Below are positions 16,773-25,507 of a DNA stretch of 64,000 nt, one piece after another (position 1 is the first letter of the stretch; every line of letters starts with the position of its first letter). Position numbers and translations under genes: made by a program. The stretch is taken from assembly GCA_910577755.1 (NCBI GenBank), contig CAJTNL010000007.1, forward strand, positions 1 to 64,000, given 5' to 3'. Source of the DNA: an uncultured Eubacteriales bacterium. GTDB taxonomy: Bacteria; Bacillota; Clostridia; Oscillospirales; Acutalibacteraceae. A model generated the notes under the pieces. That model had not been told where the DNA came from. It was given only the letters and a program-made list of their open reading frames with translations, and ran no database searches.

Positions 16773-17996
16773 ATGGCATCAATCACAAAGCTGTCCAACG
16801 GAAACTATAAAATTGTGGTATCAGATGGATATGATATTCACGGAAAACAGAAACGATACTCTAAAAATTGGAAACCGCCGATCGGATTATCTGCAAAACA
16901 GCAAGAAAAAGAAGCATATACAGTCGCTGCACAATTTGAAGAAGAATGTAAAAGCGGACATTATCATCCAGAGGGCAAAATGAAGTTTGAAGCATTTGCT
17001 GAAGAATGGTTTCGGATAATTGCCCCCAAAAAATATAAAGCCCGCACTATTTTGGAGTACCAGCGCTATGCGAAATGTGCTTATAAAGAATTCGGACACC
17101 TGCCTTTAATCCGAATTACACCAAGAGTAATACAAAATTATATTACGCAGCTAGAATCTGAAATCAATCCAGCTACCGGACGGAAAATGTCTGCAAAAAC
17201 TATTAAAAACTATGTATTCTGGGTTTCATCCGTCCTGTCCTATGCAGTTCTAATCCAGGCTATCCGAATAAACCCGTGTGCCACAGTATTTTTCCCAAAA
17301 CATACGAAAAAGGATGCCCTGATCTTTACACAGCAGCAGGCAAATCAATTTTTGAAAACGCTATATGAAACACCTATTCCAACAAAATACAAGGTTTTCT
17401 TCACTCTTGCAATCTTTAACGGCTTTCGGGAAGGGGAACTACTGGGACTGCGCTGGGAGGATATTGATTTCAAACAAGGGATAATTACAATCAATCAGCA
17501 ATTGCTTTATTTGAAGAAGGATGGTCAGCACACCCTACTCTTTGATAGCCCAAAAACAAAATCCTCTAAAAGAAGCATCCGTCAACCAGAAGTCATTTTA
17601 TCCCTGCTCCGTTATCATTATCTAGAACAATTAGTAGCAAAAGAGGATTTTCAAGAGGAGTGGAAAGATCAAGGGTATCTTTTTACTGCAGTATCAGGTA
17701 AGCCTTTAATCCCTAATGCCCCCTACCGTTGGTTAAAAGGATTTTTAAAAAAGCACAATCTGCCACCCGTGAACATTCACAGTCTACGGCATTACTGTGC
17801 AAGCACCTTGATCACAAGAGGAGTGGACGTGAAAACTGTAAGCGATTTTCTGGGACATACGTCACCCACAACAACCCTAACCGTTTATGCCCATAGTTTT
17901 TTGGAATCAAGAGCTGTAGCAACACAAGTAATTTCGGATCATTTGTCAGAAGGAATCGAATCTTTAAATGCTCTGCAAACACCAAATAAACACTAA
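16773..17996 (+). CDS. int: Tyrosine site-specific integrase of the ICE
   Basis: A phage-type tyrosine recombinase that integrates and excises the element. The 407 residues comprise an N-terminal arm-binding domain (NGNYKIVVSDGYDIHGKQKR, an AP2-like three-stranded fold), a SAM-like core-binding domain at about 70-175, and the catalytic domain. Active-site residues are visible: Arg in FREGELLGLRW, His and Arg in HSLRHYCAS (about 336-344), His in FLGHTS and Tyr in TVYAHS. All key positions are present, so the enzyme should be active. GGGAGG lies 10 bases before the ATG. It is the last ICE gene and faces the tRNA-Leu gene 680 bases away. Confidence 0.93.
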   Translation: MASITKLSNGNYKIVVSDGYDIHGKQKRYSKNWKPPIGLSAKQQEKEAYTVAAQFEEECKSGHYHPEGKMKFEAFAEEWFRIIAPKKYKARTILEYQRYAKCAYKEFGHLPLIRITPRVIQNYITQLESEINPATGRKMSAKTIKNYVFWVSSVLSYAVLIQAIRINPCATVFFPKHTKKDALIFTQQQANQFLKTLYETPIPTKYKVFFTLAIFNGFREGELLGLRWEDIDFKQGIITINQQLLYLKKDGQHTLLFDSPKTKSSKRSIRQPEVILSLLRYHYLEQLVAKEDFQEEWKDQGYLFTAVSGKPLIPNAPYRWLKGFLKKHNLPPVNIHSLRHYCASTLITRGVDVKTVSDFLGHTSPTTTLTVYAHSFLESRAVATQVISDHLSEGIESLNALQTPNKH

Positions 17997-18077
17997 AAAT
18001 GTTTCCCTTTATCTTATTTTAAGAATAAAGTTTCCTTACCATAACCAAAAATAGAAAGCTTGTTTTTAAAAAAGTTA

Positions 18078-18106
18078 TTGCAAATTGGTAAAATATATTA
18101 TAAAAT
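18078..18106 (+). promoter_or_regulatory. Sigma-A-type promoter for the candidate structured RNA
   Basis: TTGCAA (18078-18083) and TAAAAT (18101-18106) are separated by 17 bases. No open reading frame follows. The next feature downstream is the helix-rich block that starts near 18115. Confidence 0.5.
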
Positions 18107-18114
18107 AGCAATAT

Positions 18115-18679
18115 AAACAATTAGAAAAGCACCAACAGCCCTACTTAGACCAAACTCTAAGTAAGGCTTGCGCTGAAACGGTACGACCAATACCCTTTCA
18201 ACTTGTCGATGCCTTATATGTGCATTTTAACACATTAAGGATAAATTTGCAAGTAGACTGTACCCTTTTCAGCGGTGCAGTCTATTTTGTTTTAGATGAC
18301 CCTTGAACCTTGACAAATTATAAGCCAGTATGCATGCACTTTGGCAAATTATAAGCCAAGACAAATATTCAGTACCCATCTGAATATTTGTGCAGACTTA
18401 CAATAACGACTTATACATAGCGACTGTATCATAGTAACGGTAACTCTCAAAGCCTACAGGTACAAATTTGGAAATTTGTACTGCGCTGACAAGTACCGCC
18501 AGACTTTGTCTAACCCTCAGTAAGAAGGGATGCTTTCTCCACAGCAGTGATACAGTCGAGTTGCATATGATAAGAGCAATAAATTCTATGGTAAACGCTC
18601 CCGCGTTTATCATAGAGTGAAACATTCAAACTGCTGTGAATGCTTCACTCTATGATAAACTCAGAGGAGTTTATCAAGT
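18115..18679 (+). ncRNA. Candidate large structured non-coding RNA (about 560 nt) beside tRNA-Leu
   Basis: The block has no open reading frame of note but many helices. A 12-bp stem pairs 18137-18148 with 18157-18168. Others are 18212-18222/18231-18240, 18254-18264/18274-18284, 18361-18372/18380-18391 (perfect 12 bp, loop TACCCAT) and 18461-18480. Long-range pairing is possible between 18421-18431 and 18548-18558 (11 bp), and between 18540-18548 and loop bases 18630-18638 (9 bp, kissing-loop-like). A promoter lies just upstream on the plus strand. Size, helix density and a neighbouring tRNA recall the ROOL/GOLLD class of ornate bacterial RNAs, but I cannot confirm membership. The minus strand, as an extension of the tRNA transcript, remains possible. 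Confidence 0.5.
18314..18358. repeat. Two direct copies of CAAATTATAAGCCA
   Basis: A 14-base identical repeat occurs at 18314-18327 and 18345-18358, a 31-base period, inside the candidate structured RNA. Two copies are too few for a CRISPR array. They may be a duplicated RNA motif. Confidence 0.6.
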
Positions 18680-18766
18680 TGGTGCGGATAACAGGAGTTG
18701 AACCTGCATGAAATTACTTTCACATGGACCTGAACCATGCGCGTCTGCCAATTCCGCCATATCCGC
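18680..18766 (-). tRNA. tRNA-Leu(CAG)
   Basis: Read on the minus strand the gene has a 7-bp acceptor stem GCGGATA/TATCCGC with an encoded CCA end. The D-arm contains GGCGGAATTGGCAGAC, and the anticodon stem CATGG/CCATG encloses loop TTCAGGT (anticodon CAG). There is a long variable arm (TGAAA-N4-TTTCA), as expected for leucine, and a T-arm with GGTTCAACTCC. It is 87 nt with CCA. Its 3' end faces the ICE integrase, so it is a natural candidate for the attachment site, although the matching repeat at the other end of the element is outside the window. Confidence 0.95.
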
Positions 18767-18924
18767 ATATATATTCTAATACGACTAACAAATACAATTA
18801 CAGCATACATACTATAAAAGTAAAAGATTTGTTTACTGCCCCTTATCTTAACACAATCTGTTTTCCCTGTCAATCTTTATATTTGAGATTACAGCAAAAA
18901 TTATACATATTACAGAATTGTTTA

Positions 18925-18954
18925 TTTACAGTCTAATTAACATTATGTTATAAT
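18925..18954 (+). promoter_or_regulatory. Promoter of the degV-like gene
   Basis: TTTACA (18925-18930) and TATAAT (18949-18954) are spaced by 18 bases, about 50 bases before the degV-like ATG at 19006. Confidence 0.6.
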
Positions 18955-19005
18955 ATCCTAATCAAAAACCGGCTGCATTTCTGATACCAAAAAAGGAGAA
19001 AATTC

Positions 19006-19878
19006 ATGAGCAATTTTATAATTATGACTGATTCCTGTTGCGACTTACCTGAACAGTTATCTAGAGAATTGGAAGTGACCGTACTTCCTCTTTCTGTTAG
19101 CGTAAATAACCATGAATATATGAATTATTTAGATGGCAGTGATATCTCATTTGAAAAATTCTACCGTTTTTTGCGTGAAGGGGCACAATGCTCCACAGCT
19201 GCTGTAAATGTAAATTCATTTTTCACAGCTATGAAATCAGTACTTGAACAGGAAAAAGATATTTTATGTATCTGCTTTTCCTCCGCTTTAAGCACCACCT
19301 ATAATTTTGCTAAAATTGCAGCTAATGAATTATCTGCAAGCTACCTGAATCGTAAAATTTATGTAATAGACAGTTTGAGTGCCTCTTTAGGACAAGGTAT
19401 GCTCATTTACCACGCTGTGCAACAAAAACGAAGCGGCAAAAACATAGAAGAAGTTAGAGCTTGGGTAGAACATAATAAGCTGCAACTTTGCCATTGGTTT
19501 ACAGTAAACGATTTAAACTATTTAAAACGCGGAGGACGTATCTCGGCAACAACAGCCTTAGTCGGTTCTATTTTGGGTATTCAGCCAATTTTACATGTAA
19601 ATGATGAGGGACAACTCATCAATGTTGAAAAAGTAAAAGGACGCAAAGCTTCTTTAATTAAGTTAGCGCAGCATCTGGAAGAGAAAGCTATCAATATTTC
19701 GAATCAAACAATTTTTATTAGTCATGGCGACTGCAAGGAAGAAGCAGAGTTTCTTGCTAAATTAATTCGCAAACAAACATATGTAAAAAACATTATTATT
19801 AACTTTGTAGGTCCTGTTATTGGATCTCATTCCGGCCCCGGAACAATAGCGCTATTTTTCTTTGGTACAAAAAGATAA
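19006..19878 (+). CDS. DegV family fatty-acid-binding protein
   Basis: The 290-residue product is a full-length DegV protein. It shows the N-terminal IMTDSCCDLP motif, STAAVNVNSFF with the conserved ligand-contact Ser/Thr region, DSLSASLGQGML, and the C-terminal GPVIGSHSGPGTIALFF. DegV/FakB proteins bind a fatty acid and present it to a FakA kinase for phospholipid synthesis. No fakA is visible here. The ribosome site AAAAAAGGAG precedes the ATG and a good promoter lies upstream, so it is probably monocistronic. It converges with the HD-domain gene. Confidence 0.92.
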   Translation: MSNFIIMTDSCCDLPEQLSRELEVTVLPLSVSVNNHEYMNYLDGSDISFEKFYRFLREGAQCSTAAVNVNSFFTAMKSVLEQEKDILCICFSSALSTTYNFAKIAANELSASYLNRKIYVIDSLSASLGQGMLIYHAVQQKRSGKNIEEVRAWVEHNKLQLCHWFTVNDLNYLKRGGRISATTALVGSILGIQPILHVNDEGQLINVEKVKGRKASLIKLAQHLEEKAINISNQTIFISHGDCKEEAEFLAKLIRKQTYVKNIIINFVGPVIGSHSGPGTIALFFFGTKR

Positions 19879-19915
19879 ACAATGAGATGACTATACTTTT
19901 AATAGAGCATTATTT

Positions 19916-20503
19916 TTATTTTCTGGGAACAGACGATGTACCCTTTTCACGCAAATAGGTGGCCTCCAGATCTGCCAAGTGTAATTTGACAGCTAACGGA
20001 TATTTATCATATGCCAAGCTAATGGAAAAACTTCCTCCCCGTACCGAATCATCAAAGCCACCCATATGCCAACGAATTGCAACAGCCTCCGATGTCTTTA
20101 AGCGAAGAAAACGCTCAATCATAAATACAGACTTTTCACCGTGTCCATACGGAAAACTATCTTCTACACTATAATACGGTTGTTTTTCCCATTGACCCGT
20201 TTCATCATTTTTTACATTTCGTATAGACTCTCTATAAAACTGTGTCTTACAAATATCGTGCAATAAACCACAAATAGCAAAACTTTCTTCATTGTCAATA
20301 CTCTTTTCAAAATGCCGCTCTCGTAATACTTGATAAACATTGATACTATGCTGCAATAATCCCCCCGCACAGGCACAATGAAAACGAGTACTGGCCGGAG
20401 CTGTAAAAAAATCAGTCTTTTTCAACCATTCCAGCAATTCTGTACTGCCCGCCCTTGTAATATGTGTAAAATAAATCTCTTCAAACTGTTCTCGATTCGT
20501 CAT
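19916..20503 (-). CDS. HD-domain phosphohydrolase of unknown substrate
   Basis: The 195-residue product contains an HD domain with the metal ligands in LLQHSINV (His) and GLLHDICK (His-Asp). The start at 20503 is set by AAAGGAAA 8 bases upstream. The family includes nucleotide and RNA phosphohydrolases such as YhaM-like HD proteins, but without the accompanying OB domain. The substrate cannot be predicted. It lies alone between convergent degV and the dut terminator. Confidence 0.78.
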   Translation of the reverse strand: MTNREQFEEIYFTHITRAGSTELLEWLKKTDFFTAPASTRFHCACAGGLLQHSINVYQVLRERHFEKSIDNEESFAICGLLHDICKTQFYRESIRNVKNDETGQWEKQPYYSVEDSFPYGHGEKSVFMIERFLRLKTSEAVAIRWHMGGFDDSVRGGSFSISLAYDKYPLAVKLHLADLEATYLREKGTSSVPRK

Positions 20504-20705
20504 GATTATTTTTCCTTTAAATCGTTTATTTTTAGAATAGCAGCTACAAAGAATTGCTCGCAGTTTATCCAAATAATAGTTCTTATATCCTTTGTCATGC
20601 CACATTTTTTCAATGCTTTTTCTGATTACACTTTATAAATTCACAACTTTTTCTCAATTTTGCTATTATTGATTCGGAAATATACAATTAAAGCATAACA
20701 TAAAA

Positions 20706-20742
20706 CTCCCAGAAAAACAATCAAACATTGCTTTTCTGGGAG
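20706..20742 (-). terminator. Rho-independent terminator of dut
   Basis: CTCCCAGAAAA (20706-20716) and TTTTCTGGGAG (20732-20742) form an 11-bp stem. Read on the minus strand it is followed by a short T-run and lies 50 bases after the dut stop. Confidence 0.75.
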
Positions 20743-20793
20743 CTGACACTTGATGGAATTGTACACTTAAACTAATTTTGCTCTTTCTATTTA

Positions 20794-21231
20794 TCAAGCA
20801 ATTCCTGTACTTCCAAAACCACCTGTTCCACGTTTTGTTTCAGATAGATCCGCTACTTCTATAAAATCTGACATCACAACAGGCGCAATCACCATTTGGG
20901 CAATACGATCACCTGGATGTATAGTAAATGCTACCTGAGCACTATTCTTTAGTGCTACAATCAATTCACCGCGATAATCAGCATCTACTACTCCAACGCA
21001 GTTGGCCGGTGCAACATTATATTTAACGCCTAAACCGCTCCTGCCATAAACAAAGGCTGCGTAGCCTGACGGTATCTCAATTGCAATACCTGTTCCAATT
21101 TTCACTGTCTGATTAGGAAGAATCGTAACCGGCTCTGTTAAACATGCATATAAATCAGCTCCGGCTGAATCAGAAGTAGCCCTATAAGGCAATATAGCCT
21201 GTTCCTGTAATTTTTTCACTTTAATATTCAC
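20794..21231 (-). CDS. dut: dUTP diphosphatase
   Basis: The product hydrolyses dUTP to dUMP, keeping uracil out of DNA and feeding thymidylate synthesis. The five trimeric dUTPase motifs are visible: SAGADLYA, GRSGLG, GVVDADYRGEL, PGDRIAQMV and RGTGGFGSTG at the C-terminus. I prefer GTG at 21231, preceded by AAAGGA at 9 bases, which gives 145 residues, the usual size. An ATG at 21255 would overlap the upstream gene and has no ribosome site. It probably shares a transcript with the formate/nitrite-type transporter gene upstream. Confidence 0.95.
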   Translation of the reverse strand: MNIKVKKLQEQAILPYRATSDSAGADLYACLTEPVTILPNQTVKIGTGIAIEIPSGYAAFVYGRSGLGVKYNVAPANCVGVVDADYRGELIVALKNSAQVAFTIHPGDRIAQMVIAPVVMSDFIEVADLSETKRGTGGFGSTGIA

Positions 21232-21247
21232 AATAAAATTTCCTTTA

Positions 21248-21955
21248 TCAAACATCTAAATTTTTTTGTACGTTAACCATAGACGCTTCCGCTTTTCTCT
21301 GTGGTCTTTCCAGTAAATAATAGTCAGTCAATCTTGTTACCATACTGCCCACAGCGTTTCCTGCCATAACAACCAACATAATCCATAACCCTGTCAAAGT
21401 CCATTGTTTTCCAGACATCATAAACCAGTACAAATTCGCAATACTATGTTCAAATCCACTCTGAATAAACAGTGGCACACAGAAAAAAATACTTAAATAA
21501 CCTATAATATTGATACCGCCCCTTGCTTTGCCTCTTCTAAAACAAGCTACCGCAATATACATCAAAATTCCACAATAAATTCCTAAGATAAAAAGACTAA
21601 ATAAATGATCACTTTCTCTGGAGGACGCTGCTGTAGCTGCATTTTTAATTAACTTATCTGCATGGCGTGTTTGTTGCAATATTGAAACAGAAATCAACAT
21701 ACCAACAAAGTTGCCGATTAAACCAAATATAACATAACGCAAATACGCCCATGTCCGATCTGTTGCCAAATATCCAATTTTTCCTGTATACAAGTTTAAA
21801 TCAAACTCACTGACAACAAATAAACCAAAGCAGAATAGAAAAGACGCCACAATTTTATTTTCCATCATTAAATAAACAGTTGCTCCAAAACTAATGATAA
21901 AACCGGCAGCAATCCCTCTTCCAAATGCATTTGCAATTTTTCTTATCTGATTCAT
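21248..21955 (-). CDS. Formate/nitrite transporter (FNT) family protein
   Basis: This is a pentameric channel family that moves formate, nitrite, lactate or hydrosulfide across the membrane. Six hydrophobic segments are visible. The conserved pore motifs occur as NLYTGKIGYL and SGFEHSIANLYWF (with the pore His). I chose ATG 21955 (MNQIRKIANAFGRG) by alignment to the family N-terminus and a GGGTGA site 5 bases upstream; in-frame ATGs farther upstream lack ribosome sites. The 235-residue length is slightly short of the typical 260-280. The substrate is not decidable from sequence. Confidence 0.82.
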   Translation of the reverse strand: MNQIRKIANAFGRGIAAGFIISFGATVYLMMENKIVASFLFCFGLFVVSEFDLNLYTGKIGYLATDRTWAYLRYVIFGLIGNFVGMLISVSILQQTRHADKLIKNAATAASSRESDHLFSLFILGIYCGILMYIAVACFRRGKARGGINIIGYLSIFFCVPLFIQSGFEHSIANLYWFMMSGKQWTLTGLWIMLVVMAGNAVGSMVTRLTDYYLLERPQRKAEASMVNVQKNLDV

Positions 21956-22038
21956 GCTATTCACCCAAATCCTTTTCATATAATGATAATTTTTATAAAA
22001 TATATAAAAAAATACCATTTTACTATTTGCACTTAAAA

Positions 22039-22067
22039 AACATAAAAAATAGACTTTCACAATGCAA
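22039..22067 (-). promoter_or_regulatory. Promoter upstream of the FNT gene
   Basis: On the minus strand TTGCAT (22062-22067) is followed by 17 bases and TATGTT (22039-22044), about 85 bases before the chosen start. A small hairpin AAAGGAAA/TTTCCTTT is at 22112-22131. The rest of 21956-22327 shows nothing recognisable. Confidence 0.4.
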
Positions 22068-22327
22068 AAGCTATATATGTCTCTGCTTTTTATTACATGC
22101 TTACATTTTTTAAAGGAAAAACATTTCCTTTGATAAAAACAGATTTCTGTGCAAATCTAAAACTTTATGTCACGATTTTAGCATGATTTTTTTATAGTTG
22201 CAATAGAAATTATTGCAAGATTCTATCTTTAATTACTAACATACATTTGATTATTTATTGTAAATTTCCTAAAAATATAACGTATCCTCTAAAAACATTT
22301 ATCAAACATTTTAAAAAGCTTTAGGGA

Positions 22328-23173
22328 TCATAAAATGGCAATCAAAAGTTCTCGCAAAATTTTACATGCCACTGCTGTAGAAATTCCGCTTTGATCGTAT
22401 ACAGGACTTAATTCATTCACATCCAAACCAACAATATGAAGACTAGAAACCATAAGAATTGCATCAAGTAATTCCTGAAAGGAGACGCCTCCTGCTTCCG
22501 GCGTTCCTGTTCCGGGAAATACCGACGGATCTAAAACGTCCAGATCAATAGATAAATAAACCGGCTCGCCTTGCAGTTTTTCCGTTATTTCTTTTAAACC
22601 GTCAAAATGAAATAAACTTGTAAATACATGATCCTTTGCCCACATAAACTCCGAACGGTCTCCCGAACGAATACCAAATTGAAAAATTTTATCGTCCCCA
22701 ACTAGATCCCAAACACGGCGCATAACCGTCGCATGCGATAATCTCTCTGTCAGATAATCGTCACGCAGATCCGCATGTGCGTCAAAATGAATCACATGCA
22801 AACTGGGATACTGTTTCACCACTGCACGCACAGCACCCAGTGTAACCAGATGCTCACCGCCAATCATACATGGAATTTTACCATCTCGTAAAATCTGAGC
22901 TGTATGCGCCTCGATTTGGCCCAAAACCCGCTCGGTATTACCAAAAGATAACTCTAAATCTCCAGAGTCAAATACAGCAACATCTTGTAAATCGCCGTTC
23001 TGATAAGGACTATAAGTTTCAATACCAAAGGATTCACTGCGCATTGCTTTACTGGCAAAACGTGTCCCCGGGCGAAAAGAGGTTGTAGAATCAAAGGGTG
23101 CGCCAAACAAAACCACTTTTGACTCCTCATATGAATGATCACAACCAATAAACGTTTCCACATTTTGTTTCAT
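22328..23173 (-). CDS. speB: Agmatinase (ureohydrolase)
   Basis: The enzyme hydrolyses agmatine to putrescine and urea. The binuclear manganese site is complete: GGEHLVT (105-111), DAHADLRD (131-138) and SIDLDVLDPS. The length of 281 residues fits SpeB rather than arginase. It is the last gene of a four-gene polyamine operon, and its start overlaps the speE stop by 4 bases. The path in this organism would be arginine to agmatine, then putrescine, then spermidine. Formimidoylglutamase or arginase activity is a less likely alternative given the context. Confidence 0.93.
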   Translation of the reverse strand: MKQNVETFIGCDHSYEESKVVLFGAPFDSTTSFRPGTRFASKAMRSESFGIETYSPYQNGDLQDVAVFDSGDLELSFGNTERVLGQIEAHTAQILRDGKIPCMIGGEHLVTLGAVRAVVKQYPSLHVIHFDAHADLRDDYLTERLSHATVMRRVWDLVGDDKIFQFGIRSGDRSEFMWAKDHVFTSLFHFDGLKEITEKLQGEPVYLSIDLDVLDPSVFPGTGTPEAGGVSFQELLDAILMVSSLHIVGLDVNELSPVYDQSGISTAVACKILRELLIAIL

Positions 23174-24039
23174 GAATCTCTCTCCAAAATTTGATTAATG
23201 TAAGTTGGTAGTGCAAAACAGCCTCTGTGCAGCTCGGTATTATAATATCTGGTATCAATTCCTAGCCTATTCCATGCTTCTGCGTCTAAATCCTTAACAG
23301 GATCATACTTTTTTGAGGCAAAACCAAATAGCCAGTGTCCTGACGGATATGTTGGAATATGCGCTTGATACACCTTACAAATCGGAAATAAATTAACTAT
23401 GCGACAATGAGCACGACGCATAGACTGAGCATAAGAAGTATAATATGCATTTTCGTGCTGATTGACTAAGATACCATCATTAGTTAACGCCTTATAACAA
23501 TTTCCGTAGAATTCTTTTGTAAACAATCCTTCTCCCGGTCCAAAGGGATCGGTGGAATCAACGATAATCAAATCATAGGCATCTTCTTTGGAACGAATAT
23601 AACGTAATCCATCTTCAAAATGGAGATGCACCCTAGAATCGTTCAGCCTACAAGCTGTCTGCGGTAAATACTCTTTGCATACTTCTACCACCATCTTATC
23701 TATTTCTACCATATCAATATGTTCCACTGTATCGTAACGCGTCAGTTCCCGCACCGTACCTCCATCACCTGCTCCAATTACTAATACTCGCTTAATTGCA
23801 GGGTTGGTGGCCATTGCAACGTGCACAATCATTTCGTGATAGATAAACTCATCTTTTTCTGTTACCATCATATATCCATCTAATGTGAAAAACCGACCAA
23901 ATTCTTTAGATTCTAGAATATCAATTTTTTGAAACGGACTTTGTACAGAATGCAACTGTTTCAATACTTTAATTGAAAATTTAGCTTCTTTAGAATGCTC
24001 CTCCGTAAACCATAAATCTAATTCTTTCGTCTCCATCAT
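23170..24039 (-). CDS. speE: Spermidine synthase (polyamine aminopropyltransferase)
   Basis: It transfers an aminopropyl group from decarboxylated S-adenosylmethionine to putrescine. The 289-residue product has the N-terminal beta domain and a Rossmann methyltransferase-like fold with VLVIGAGDGGTVRELTRY, the acidic EIDKMVVEVCKEYLP and the active-site DSTDPFGPGEGLF. The start overlaps the stop of the decarboxylase gene (ATGA), and the end overlaps speB. All key motifs are intact. Confidence 0.95.
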   Translation of the reverse strand: MMETKELDLWFTEEHSKEAKFSIKVLKQLHSVQSPFQKIDILESKEFGRFFTLDGYMMVTEKDEFIYHEMIVHVAMATNPAIKRVLVIGAGDGGTVRELTRYDTVEHIDMVEIDKMVVEVCKEYLPQTACRLNDSRVHLHFEDGLRYIRSKEDAYDLIIVDSTDPFGPGEGLFTKEFYGNCYKALTNDGILVNQHENAYYTSYAQSMRRAHCRIVNLFPICKVYQAHIPTYPSGHWLFGFASKKYDPVKDLDAEAWNRLGIDTRYYNTELHRGCFALPTYINQILERDS

Positions 24040-25493
24040 GATCCACCTACCACATTAATATTTTCAATATAAATGTCCTCTGTTCCCGTTAAAAAACAAC
24101 CTTTTTGTTTAGCATAAGCAATATACTCTAAAATCTCTTTTGTAATACGTTCTCCCGGCGCCAAAATCGGAATTCCCGGAGGATAACACATAACAAACTC
24201 ACTACATACCTGCCCGGCGCTCTGCTGAAGCGGGATTGCATGTTTGGTCGCATAAAAAGCCTCCTGCGGTGCAGTTACCACCTCAGGATTAATATATTCA
24301 TGGTTATACATACCAGCTTTATCCTTTTGATAAAGCCTTTTTATCTCCGCCATAGCGGAAATCAGTCTCTCCAAAACAAACATATCATCGCCAACAGAAA
24401 TGATCGCCAATATATTGCCAATATCCCCAAATTCAATTTGAATATCGTATTCATCCCGTAGTAAATCATACACCTCAATGCCTGCAAGTCCAATATCAAG
24501 GGTGTGTATCGAAAGTTTAGTAGTATCAAAGTCAAAAACAGCGTCACCATCAATTAACTCAGAAGAAAAAGCATAAAATCCGCCTAGCTTATTAATTTCT
24601 TCTCTAGCATATCCAGATAAATCTTTAACCCTTGCAAAGATCTCTTTACCGTGCAGCACCAAGTTTCTTCTGGAAATATCTAGAGAAGAAAGCAACAAAT
24701 AGGAACTGCTGGTAGTTTGAGTCAAATTGATGATCTGTCGTACATAACCTTGATGAATATCAGGATGATTACATAACAAAAAGGAACTTTGTGTCAAAGA
24801 ACCTCCGGTTTTATGCATACTGACAGCAGCCATATCAGCGCCGGCAGACATAGCGGAAACCGGCAGATTTTCACCAAAATAAAAGTGTGTTCCATGCGCT
24901 TCGTCCACCAGTACTTTCATACCATATCCATGAGCAAGCGCTGCAATAGTGTTTAAGTCAGAACAAATGCCATAATAGGTAGGATTATTAATTAGTACAG
25001 CTTTAGCCTCCGGATTTTGTTCTATTGCACGCTTAACGTTGGCAACAGACATACCTAAGGGAATACCCAACTGCTGATTGATACCTGGATTAACATATAC
25101 AGGTATCACTCCGCTGATAATCAGGGCGTTAATAGCACTCCGATGAACATTTCGTGGCATAATAATTTTATCGCCGCGCTTACATACGCTCAAAATCATA
25201 CTTTGCACAGCAGATGTTGTTCCATTTACCATAAAAAAGGCATGCTGTGCACCAAAGGCAGCAGCTGCCAATTCTTCTGCTTCTTTTATTACAGAAACCG
25301 GATGACAAAGGTTGTCCAACGGTTTCATAGAATTCACATCTACCGTCAAACACTTTTCACCTAAAAACCTGGTCAGTTCTATATTTCCTTTTCCCCGTTT
25401 ATGTCCCGGCACATCAAACGGGACAACTCTCATGGATTTATAGCGTTCTAACGCCTCATAAATAGGCGCTCTATTTTGGTCCAATAAATTCAT
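24036..25493 (-). CDS. speA: Orn/Lys/Arg decarboxylase, probably arginine decarboxylase
   Basis: This is a PLP-dependent fold-type I decarboxylase of the small (485-residue) Bacillus SpeA/YaaO type. The PLP lysine lies in SMHKTGGSLTQSS, the cofactor-binding Asp-His motif in VDEAHGTH, and PTYYG precedes it. The C-terminal domain ends with PPGIPILAPGE. Family members use arginine, lysine or ornithine. The adjacent agmatinase gene argues for arginine as the substrate. It lies 14 bases downstream of speD. Confidence 0.9.
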   Translation of the reverse strand: MNLLDQNRAPIYEALERYKSMRVVPFDVPGHKRGKGNIELTRFLGEKCLTVDVNSMKPLDNLCHPVSVIKEAEELAAAAFGAQHAFFMVNGTTSAVQSMILSVCKRGDKIIMPRNVHRSAINALIISGVIPVYVNPGINQQLGIPLGMSVANVKRAIEQNPEAKAVLINNPTYYGICSDLNTIAALAHGYGMKVLVDEAHGTHFYFGENLPVSAMSAGADMAAVSMHKTGGSLTQSSFLLCNHPDIHQGYVRQIINLTQTTSSSYLLLSSLDISRRNLVLHGKEIFARVKDLSGYAREEINKLGGFYAFSSELIDGDAVFDFDTTKLSIHTLDIGLAGIEVYDLLRDEYDIQIEFGDIGNILAIISVGDDMFVLERLISAMAEIKRLYQKDKAGMYNHEYINPEVVTAPQEAFYATKHAIPLQQSAGQVCSEFVMCYPPGIPILAPGERITKEILEYIAYAKQKGCFLTGTEDIYIENINVVGGS

Positions 25494-25507
25494 GGCAATA
25501 TCCTCAT

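Noticed and set aside
18314..18358. CRISPR array from the repeated CAAATTATAAGCCA
   Set aside because: Only two copies of a 14-base motif, short repeat, no cas genes nearby.
18421..18540. tracrRNA-like anti-repeat (GTAACGGTAACTCTCAAAG)
   Set aside because: It faintly resembles type II repeats, but no cas9 or matching array is in the window, and the region is better explained as part of a larger structured RNA.
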